From positions 47,198,999 to 47,262,998 of the forward strand of contig OX393552.1 of NCBI GenBank assembly GCA_947650365.1: a stretch of 64,000 nucleotides of DNA, in the 5' to 3' direction. A program made the translations under genes and the position numbers. Each line of letters opens with the position of its first letter. The first letter of the stretch is position 1. The stretch comes from Chamaelirium japonicum (lineage: Eukaryota; Streptophyta; Magnoliopsida; Liliales; Melanthiaceae). Shown here piece after piece: positions 54,710 through 64,000 of this stretch. Under the pieces are notes generated by a model that was not told the origin of the DNA, did no database searches, and was given only the letters and a program-made list of their open reading frames with translations.

Positions 54710-56171
54710 TTCTAATTCATTCGTACGATCCATTCTAATTCATTTGCTCGAATGTATCCATTCTAATTCATTCGTACAATCCATTCTAATTTATTCACAC
54801 GATCCTTTCTAATACATTCTTACAATCCATTCTAATTGATTCGTAGGATCCATTCTAATTCATTTGTACGAACGTATCCATTCTAATTCATTCATACGAT
54901 CCATTCTAATTCATTCGCACGATCCATTCTAATTTAATCAGACGATCCATTCTAATTCATTTGTATGATTCATTCTAATTCATTCGCACGAATGTATCCT
55001 TTCTAATTCGCTCGTACGATCCATTCTAATTCATTCACACGATCCATTCTAATTCATTTGTACGATCCATTCTGATTCATTCATACGATCCATTCTAATT
55101 CATTTGCACGAATGTATCCATTCTAATTCACTCGTACAATCTATTCTAATTCATTCGCACGATCCATTCTAATTCATTCGTACGATCCTTTCTAATTCTT
55201 TCGCACGATCCATTCTAATTCTTTCGCACGATCCATTCTAATTCATTCGCACGATCCAATCTAATTCAGTCGTACGATCCATTATAATTTATTTTGATGA
55301 TCCATTCTAATACATTCGCACGAATGTATCTATTCTAATTCATTCGTATGATCCATTCTAATTCATTCGTACGATCCACTCTAATTCATTCGTACGAATG
55401 TATCCATTCTAATTCATTCGTACGATCCATTCTAATTCATTCGCACGATCCATTCTAATTCATTCGTATGATCCATTCTAATTTATTTGCACGAATATAC
55501 GATCCATTCTAATTTATTTGCAAGAATGTATCCATTCTAATACATTCGTACAATCCATTCTAATTTATTCGTACAAATGTATCCATTCTAATTCATTCGC
55601 ACGATCCATTCTAATTCATTCGTACGATTCATTCTAATTTATTCGCACGATCCACTCTAATTCATTCGTACGATCCATTCTAATTCATTCGAACGTATGT
55701 ATCCATTCTAATTCGTTCGTTTGATCCATTCTAATTCGTTCGTACGATCAATTCTAATTCGTTCGTACGATCCATTATAATTCGTTCGTATGATCCATTC
55801 TAATTCATTCGTATGATCCATTCTAATTCATTCTTATGATCTATTCTAATTCATTCGCTCGAATGTATCCATTCTAATTCATTCGTTCGATCCATTCTAA
55901 TTCATTCGTACGATCCATTCAAATTCATTCGCATGATCCATTCTAATTCATTCGTACGATCCATTCTAATTCATTCTCACGAATGTAACCTTTCTAATTC
56001 ATTTGTATGATCCATTCTAATTCATTCGTACGATCCATTCTAATTCATTCACTCGAATGTAACCATTCTAATTCATTCGTACGATCCATTCTAATTCATT
56101 CCTACGATCCATTCTAATTCATTCGCACAAATGTATCTATTCTAATTCATTTGCACGATCCATTCTAATGA
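54710..56171 (-). repeat. R block, copy B
   Basis: Copy of 27317-28778. Differences at 55556 and 55884. Confidence 0.92.
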
Positions 56172-56172
56172 A

Positions 56173-57555
56173 TCAGAATGGATCGTACGAATGAATTAGA
56201 ATGGTTACATTCATGCAAATGAATTAGAATGGATCATAGGAATGAATTAGAATGGATCGTACGAATGAATTAGATTTGTTACATTCGTGCAAATGACTTA
56301 GAATGGATCGTACGAATGAATTAGAATTAATCATACGAATGAATTAGAATGGATCGTGCGAATGAATTTGAATGGATCGTACGAATGAATTTGAATGGAT
56401 CGTGCGAATGAATTTGAATGGATCGTACGAATGAATTAGAATGGATACATTCGTGCGAATGAATTAGAATGGACCGGACGAATGAATTAGAATGGATCGT
56501 GCGAATGAATTAGAATAGATCGTACGAATGAATTAGAATGGATCATACAAATAAATTAGAAAGGTTACATTCATTAGAATGAATTAGAATGGATCGTACG
56601 AATGAATTATAATGTATCATGCGAATGAATTTGAATGGATCGTACGAATGACTAAGAATGGATCGTACAAATGAATTAGAATGGATTGTACGAATGAATT
56701 ACAATGGATCGTACAAATGAATTAGAAAGGTTACATTTGTGAGAATGAATTTGAATGGATCGTACGAATGAATTAGAATGGATCGAACGAATGAATTAGA
56801 ATGGATACATTCGAGCAAATGAATTAGAACGGATCGAATGAATGAATTAGAATGGATCGTACGAATGAATTAGAATGGATCGTGCGAATGAATTAGAATG
56901 GATCGTACGAACGAATTAGAATGGATCGTACGAACGAATTAGAATAGATCATACATTCGTACGATCCATTCTAATTCATTCCTATGATCCATTCTAATTC
57001 GTTCGTACGATCCATTCTAATTCATTCGTTCGATCTATTCTAATCTATTCGTACGATCCATTCTAATTCATTCGCACGAATGTAACCATTCTAATTCATT
57101 CATATGATCCATTCTAATTCATTCGTACGATCCATTCTAATTCGTTCGTACGATCCATTCTAATTCATTCGTACGATCCATTCTAATTCATTCTCACGAA
57201 TGTAACCTTTCTAATTCATTTGTATGATCCATTATAATTCATTCGTACGAATGAATTTGAATGGATCGTACGACTGAATTAGAATAGATCGTACGAATGA
57301 ATTAGAATGGATCGTGCGAATGAATTTGAATGGATCGTACGAATAAATTAAAATGGATCGAACGAATGAATTAGAATGGATACATTCGAGCGAATGAATT
57401 AGAATAGATCGTAGGAATGAATTAGAATGAATCATACGAATGAATTAGAATGGATCGTGCGAATGAATTAGAATGGATTGTACGAATGAATTAGAATGGA
57501 TACATTCGTGCGAATGAATTAGAATGGATCGGACGAATGAATTAGAATGGATCGT
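56173..57555. repeat. F, R, F blocks, copy B
   Basis: Forward to about 56953, reverse to 57246, forward to 57555; copy of 28780-30162. No difference seen. Confidence 0.9.
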
Positions 57556-59263
57556 ACGATTCATTCTAATTCATTCGTACGATCCATTCTAATGCATTCG
57601 TATGATTCATTCTAATTCATTCGCACGATCCAATCTAATTCATTCGTATGATCCATTCTAATTTATTTATACGATCCATTCTAATTCATTCGCACAATCC
57701 ATTCTAGTTCATTTGTACGATCCATTCTAATTCATTCGTTCGATCCATTCTAATTCATTCGTACGATCCATTCAAATTCATTCGCACGATCCATTCTAAT
57801 TCATTCGCACGATGCATTCTAATTTATTCGTACGATCCATTCTAATTCATTCGTACGATCCATTCTTATTCATTCATACGATCCATTCTAATTCATTCGC
57901 ACCATCCATTCTAATTCATTCGTATGATCCATTCTAATTCATTCGTATGATCCATTCTAACTCATTCGGTGAATCCATTCTAATTCATTCGTACGATCCA
58001 TTCTAATTCATTCGTATGATCATTCGTACAATCCATTCTAATTCATTCGTATGATCCATTCTAATTCATTCCTACGAACTATTCTAATTCATTCGCACGA
58101 TCCATTCTAATTCATTCGTATAATCCATTCTAATTCATTCCTACGATCTATTCTAATTCATTCGCACGATCTATTCTAATTCATTCGTATGATCCATTCT
58201 AATTCATTCCTACGATCTATTCTAATTCATTCGCTCAAATGTATCCATTCTAATTCATTCCTATGATCAATTCTAATTCATTCGCACGAATGTAACCATT
58301 CTAATTCCTTCGTATGATCCATTCTAATTCATTCCTACGATCCATTCTAATTCATTCGTATGATTCATTCTAATTCATTCGCACAAATGGATCCATTCTA
58401 ATTCATTCGTACGATCCATTCTAATTCATTCACTCGAATGTATCCATTCTAATTCATTCGTACGATCCATTCTAATTCATTCGTACGATCCATTCTAATT
58501 TGTTCATACGATCCATTCTAATTCGTTCGTACGATCCATTCTAATTCGTTCGTACGATCCATTCTAATTCATTTGTATGATCAATTCTAATTCATTCGCA
58601 TGATCCATTCTAATTGATTCGTACGATCCATTCTAATTCATTCGCACGAATATAACCATTCTTATTAATTCGTACGATTCATTCTAATTCATTTGTATGA
58701 GCTATTCTAATTCATTCGTATTATCCATTCTAATTCATTCGTACGATCCATTGTATTTCATTCATACAATCCATTCAGATTTATTCGCACAAATGTATCC
58801 ATTCAAATTCATTCGTACGATCCATTCTAATTAATTCGCACGATCCATTCTAATTCAGTCGTATGAATGTATGCATTTTAATTCATTCGTACGATCCATT
58901 CTAATTCATTCGTACGATCTAATTCATTCGTACGATCCATTCTAATTCATTCGTACGATCGATTCTAATTCATTCGCACGATCCATTCTAATTCATTCGT
59001 ACGATCCATTCTAATTCATTCGTATGATCCATTCTAATTTATTCGTTCAAATATATCCATTCTAATTTATTCGTACGATCCATTCTAATTCATTCGCACG
59101 ATCCTTTCTAATTCATTCGCAAGAATGTATCCATTCTAATTCATTTGCACGATCCATTCTAATTCATTCGTACGATCCATTCTTATTCATTTATACAATC
59201 CATTCAAATTCATTCGCACAATCCTTTCTAATTCATTCGTACGATCCATTCTAATTCATTTGT
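57556..59263 (-). repeat. R block, copy B
   Basis: Copy of 30163-31870 with the signature block at 58634-59033. No difference seen. Confidence 0.92.
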
Positions 59264-59599
59264 ACGAATGAATTAGAATGGATCGTACGAATGGATTAGA
59301 ATGGATCGTACGAATAAATTAGAATGGATCGTACGAACGAATTAGAATGGATCGTATGAACGAATTAGAATGGATCGTACGAATGAATTAGAATGGATAC
59401 ATTCGAGCAAATGAATTAGAATGGATCGTACGAATGAACTAGAATGGATTGTACGAATGAATTAGAATGGATCGTACGAATGAATTAGAATGGATAGTAC
59501 GAATGAATTAGAATGGATACATTTGTTCGATGAATAAGAATGGAACGTACGAATGAATTAGAATGGAGCGTACGAATGAACTAGAATGGATACATTCGT
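59264..59599 (+). repeat. F block, copy B
   Basis: Copy of 31871-32206, ending where the long palindrome begins. Confidence 0.9.
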
Positions 59600-60025
59600 G
59601 GATCCATTCTAATTCATTCGGACGATCCATTCTAATTCATTCGTATGTTCCATTCTATTTCATTTGTACGATCCATTCTAATTCATTCGTATGATCCATT
59701 CTAACCCATTCGTAGGAAGTTCGATCTATTCTAATCCATTCGTACGATCCATTCTAATTCATTCGTACGATCCATTCTAATTCATTCGTACGATCCATTC
59801 TAATCCATTCGTATGATCCATTCTAATTCATTCGTACAAATGAATTAGAATGGATCGTATGAATGAATTAGAATGGATCGTACGAATGGATTAGAATGGA
59901 TCGAACTTCCTACGAATGGGTTAGATTGGATCATACGAATGAATTAGAATGGATCGTACAAATGAAATAGAATGGATCATATGAATGAATTAGAATGGAT
60001 CGTCCGAATGAATTAGAATGTATTG
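59600..60025. repeat. Long palindrome, copy B
   Basis: Arms 59600-59789 and 59836-60025, loop 59790-59835. One base differs from copy A, at 59860 (CGTATG instead of CGTACG) in the right arm. Confidence 0.9.
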
Positions 60026-60132
60026 TACGAATGAATTAGAATGGATACATTCGTGCGAATGAATTAGAATGGATCGGACGAATGAATTAGAATGGATCGT
60101 ACGAATGAATTAGAATGGATCATGCGAATGAA
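59836..60132 (+). repeat. F block, copy B
   Basis: Copy of 32443-32739, ending at GAATTC 60130-60135. Confidence 0.9.
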
Positions 60133-62196
60133 TTCCTATGATCCATTCTAATTCATTCGTACGATCCATTCTAATTCATTCGCTCGAATGTATCTATTCT
60201 AATTTATTCGTATGATCCATTCTAATTCATTCGTACGATCCATTCTAATCCATTCGTACGATCCATTCTAATTCATTCGTACAATGCGTTCTAATCTATT
60301 CGTATGATCCATTCTAATCCTTTCGTACGATCCATTCTAATTCATTCGCACGAATGTAACCATTCTAATTCATTCGTACGATCGATTCTAATTCATTCCT
60401 ACGATCTATTCTAATTCATTTGCACGAATGTATCCATTCTAATTCATTCGTATGATCCATTCTAATTCAATTCGTGCAATCCATTCAAATTCATTCGCAC
60501 AAATATATCCATTCTAATTCATTCGTATGATCCATTCTAATTCATTCGCTCGAATGTATCCATTCTAATTCATTCGTACGATCCATTCTAATCCATTCGT
60601 ACGATCCATTCTAATTCATTCGTACGATCCTTTCTAATTCATTCTCACAAATGTACGATCCATTCTAATTCATTCGCACAAATGTATCTATTCTAATTCA
60701 TTCGTACGATCCATTCTAATTCATTCGCACGATCCATTCTAATTCATTCGTACGATCCATTCTAATTTATTCGTACGATCCATTCAAATTCTAATTCATT
60801 CGTACGATCCATTCTAATTCATTCGTACGATCCATTCTAATTCATTCGTATGATCCATTCGAATCCATTCGTACGATCCATTCTAATCCATTCGTACGAT
60901 CCATTCTAATCCATTCGTAAGATCCATTCTAATTCATTCTCACAAATGTAACCTTTCTAATTCATTTATACGATCCATTCTAATTCATTCGTACGATTAA
61001 TTCTAATCCATTCGTATGATCCATTCTAATTCATTCGTACGATCCATTCTAATTCATTCGCACGATCCATTCTAATTCATTCGTACAAATGTATCCATTC
61101 TAATTCATTCGTACAATCCATTCTAATCCATTCTAATTCATTCGTATAATTTATTCGCACGATCCATTCTAATTCATTCGTACGATCCATTCTAATGCAT
61201 TCGTACGATTCATTCTAATCCATTCGCACGATCCATTCTAATTCATTCGTATGATCCATTCTAATTTATTCATACGATCCATTCTAATTCGTTCGTACGA
61301 TCCATTCTAATTCATTCGCATGATCTATTCTAATTCGTTCGTACGATCCATTCTAATTCGTTCGTACGATCCATTCTAATTTGTTCGTACGATCCATTCT
61401 AATTCGTTCGTATGATCCATTCTAATTTATTCGTATGATCCATTCTAATGCATTCGTACGATCCATTCTAATTCATTCGTACGATCCATTCTAATTCATT
61501 CGTACGATCCATTCTAATTCATTCGCACGATCCATTCTAATTCATTCGTATGATCCATTCTAATTCATTCCTACGATCTATTCTAATTCATTCGCTCAAA
61601 TATATCCAGTCTAATTTATTCGTTTGATCCATTCTAATCCATTCGTACGATCCATTCTAATTCATTCCTATGATCCATTCTAATTCATTCGTACGATCCA
61701 TTTTAATTCATTCGCTCGAATGTATCCATTCTAATTTATTCGTATGATCCATTCTAATTCATTCGTACGATCCGTTCTAATCTATTCGTACGATCCATTC
61801 TAATTCATTCGTACAATGCTTTCTAATCCATTCGTACGATCCATTCTAATCCTTTCGTACGATCCATTCTAATTCATTCGCACGAATGTAACCATTCTAA
61901 TTCATTCGTACGATCCATTCTAATTCTTTCCTACGATCCATTCTAATTCATTTGCACGAATGTATCCATTCTAATTCATTCGTATGATCCATTCTAATTC
62001 ATTCGCACGATCCATATTAATTCATTCGTACGATCCATTCTGATTCATTCGTACGAATGTATCCATTCTAATTCATTCGTAGGATCCATTCTGATTCATT
62101 CGTACGAATGTATCCATTCTAATTCATTCGTACGATCCATTCTAATTCATTTGCACGAATGTATCCATTCTAATTCATTCGCATGATCCATTCTAA
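60133..62196 (-). repeat. R block, copy B
   Basis: Copy of 32740-34803. Differences at 61413 and 61609. Confidence 0.92.
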
Positions 62197-63073
62197 TTAG
62201 AAAGGTTACATTCGAGCGAATGAAATAGAATAGATCGTAGGAATGAATTAGAATGGATCATACGAATGAATTAAAATGGATCGTGCGAATGAATTAGAAT
62301 GAATCGTACGAATGCATTAGAATGGATCGTACGAACGAATTAGAATGGATCGTACAAACGAATTAGAAGGGATCGTACGAATGAATTGGAATGGATACAT
62401 TCGAGCGAATGAATTAGAATGGATCGTACGAATGAATTAGAATGGATCATAGGAATGAATTAGAATGGATCGTGCAAATGAATTATAATGGATACATTCG
62501 TGCGAATGAATTAGAATAGATCATACGAATGAATAAGAATGGAGCGTACGAATGAATTAGGATAGAGCGTACGAATCAACTAGAATGGATACATTCGTGC
62601 GAATGAATTAGAATGGATTATATGAAAGAATTAGAATGGATCGTGCGAATGAATTAGAAAGGATCGTACAATTGAATTAGAATGGATATATTCGTGCGAA
62701 TGAATTAGAATGGATCGGACGAATGAATTAGACTGGATCGTACGAATAAATTAGAATAGATACATTCATGCAAATGAATTAGAATGGATCGTACGAATGA
62801 ATTAGAATGGATCATACGAATGAATTAGAATGGATTGTACGAATGGATTAGAATGGATCGTACGAATGGATTAGAACTCATTGTACGAATGAATTAGAAT
62901 AGATACATTTGTGCGAATGAATTAGATTGCATCATACGAATGAATTTGAATGGATCGGACGAATGAATTAGAATGGATTGTACGAATAAATTAGAATGGA
63001 TCATGCGAATAAATTAGAATAGATCGTACGAATGAATTAGAATGGATCATACGAATGAATTAGAATGAATCGT
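62197..63073 (+). repeat. F block, copy B
   Basis: Copy of 34804-35680, and thus also a paralogue of 45-210. No difference seen. Confidence 0.9.
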
Positions 63074-64000
63074 ACGATCCATTCTAATTCATTCATCCGA
63101 TCCATTCTAATTCATTCACACGAATGTATCCATTCTAATTCATTCGTACAATCCATTCTAATTCATTCGTATGATCTATTCTAATTCATTCGCAAGGTCC
63201 ATTCTAATTCATTCGCATGAATATATCCATTGTAATTCATTCGTACGATCCATTCTAATTCATTCGTACAATCCATTCTAATTCATTCGCACGATCCATT
63301 CTAATTCATTCGTATGATCCATTCTAATTCATTAGTATGATCAATTCTAATTCATTCGTACGATCCATTCTAATTCATTCGTACGATCCATTCTAATTCA
63401 TTCGCACAAATGTATCCATTCTAATTCATTCGTACGATCCATTCTAATGCATTCGTACGATTTATTCTAATTCATTCGCACGATCCATTCTAATTCATTC
63501 GTATGATCCATTCTAATTTATTTGCATGAATATACGATCCATTCTAATTTATTCGCAAGAATGTATCCATTCTAATTCATTCGCACGGTCCATTCTAATT
63601 CATTCGTATGATCCATTCTAATTCATTCGTACGATCTATTCTAATTCATTCACACAATCCATTCTAATTCATTCGCACGAATGTATCCATTCTAATTCAT
63701 TCGCATGATCTATTCTTATTCATTCGTGCGATGAATAAGAATGGATCGTGCAAATGAATTAGAATGGATCATAGGAATGAATTAGAATGGATCGTGCAAA
63801 TGAATTAGAATGGATACATTCGTGCGAATGAATTAGAATGGATCATAGGAATGAATTAGAATGGATCGTACGAATGAATTAGAATGGTTACATTCTAATT
63901 CATTCGTACGCTCCATTCATATTCATCGCACAAATGTATCCATTCTAATTCATTTGTACGATCCATTCTAATTCTTTCGTACGATCCATTCTAATTCATT
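63074..64000. repeat. R, F, R blocks to the window end, copy B
   Basis: Reverse to about 63726, forward to 63892, reverse to 64000; copy of 35681-36607. The unit continues beyond the window. Confidence 0.9.

Larger units (their letters stand above)
1..64000. repeat. Satellite array, 23/28-bp unit, both orientations
   Basis: The window is filled end to end by one satellite family. The 23-bp unit is GAATGAATTAGAATGG plus the hinge ATCGTAC; a 28-bp form has the hinge ATACATTCGTGC (also with GAGC or TTTGTGC). Units read as pentamers (GAATG, AATTA, GAATG, GATCG) plus three bases, and the 28-mer has one extra pentamer. Units differ from consensus mostly at one to three positions, most often in the hinge (CATACG, CGTATG, CGTGCG, CGTACA). 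I saw no transposon, tRNA, rRNA or unique DNA. The family name and host are unknown to me. Confidence 0.97.
42176..64000. repeat. 27,393-bp higher-order unit, copy B (first 21,825 bp)
   Basis: Copy of 14783-36607, still in register at the last base of the window. Reading by eye I found 23 single-base differences (A position/B position): 15256/42649, 15268/42661, 15703/43096, 18381/45774, 19306/46699, 19555/46948, 20072/47465, 20141/47534, 20730/48123, 21941/49334, 22027/49420, 22495/49888, 23061/50454, 23712/51105, 24344/51737, 24500/51893, 24858/52251, 25824/53217, 28163/55556, 28491/55884, 32467/59860, 34020/61413, 34216/61609. A few may have been missed. Confidence 0.95.

Noticed and set aside
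1-64000. CRISPR array
   Set aside because: Units are contiguous with no unique spacers, orientation alternates and units vary freely; this is a eukaryotic-type satellite.
1-64000. Heat-shock elements (alternating GAA/TTC pentamers), as in human satellite III
   Set aside because: GAA and TTC in the units, 28-mers and F/R turns are not spaced by multiples of five as required.
1-64000. CENP-B box in the reverse unit
   Set aside because: ATTCGTACGATCC matches the TTCG and A positions, but the required CGGG end is replaced by ATTC; no unit I read restores it.
1-64000. Human-type GGAAT/CATTC satellite (HSATII/III)
   Set aside because: GAATG pentamers are present but the fixed 23/28-bp unit with AATTA and a CGTAC hinge is not that family; I cannot tie it to human DNA.
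1-64000. Telomeric repeats
   Set aside because: No TTAGGG-, TTTAGGG- or TTAGG-type runs anywhere in either strand.

Overview
The whole 64-kb window is satellite DNA; I found no gene, RNA gene, transposon or unique sequence. The basic unit is 23 bp, AT-rich (about 35% GC): GAATGAATTAGAATGG followed by the hinge ATCGTAC. A 28-bp variant carries the longer hinge ATACATTCGTGC. At about 23-24 bp per unit the window holds roughly 2,700 units. This points to eukaryotic heterochromatin (pericentromeric, subtelomeric, sex- or B-chromosome type). I do not recognise the family and cannot name the lineage. CpG-biased decay of the hinge suggests a genome with CpG methylation.

The array keeps changing strand. 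Forward blocks (F, the unit as written) alternate with reverse blocks (R, its complement, hinge GTACGAT then CCATTCTAATTCATTC) at dozens of switch points, mostly centred on short palindromes: CGTACG, TCTAATTAGA, GAATTC, GAATGCATTC. Blocks run from about 15 bp to 3.3 kb.

Layout: 1-14782 is older, diverged sequence: a 3.3-kb F block with local higher-order repeats, large R/F blocks, then three tandem copies of a 1.3-kb composite unit (6431 to about 10010) and further alternating blocks. 14783-42175 is one complete 27,393-bp higher-order unit. 42176-64000 is the first 21,825 bp of a second, directly adjacent copy. The two copies stay in register at a constant offset of 27,393 bp, with no net indel and 23 base differences found by eye (about 0.1%), so this is either a very recent duplication or an assembly artefact.

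Inside the 27.4-kb unit are a nested 3.3-3.5-kb paralogous pair, smaller tandem duplications (180, 194 and 254 bp), a near-perfect 190-bp-arm palindrome (32207-32632, repeated at 59600-60025), and a recognisable signature block of about 300 bp that recurs dispersed in both orientations. Together these show that multi-unit segments have been copied, moved and inverted, rather than single units flipping. The few open frames above 60 codons are by-products of lost stop codons in the repeat and are not annotated as genes.
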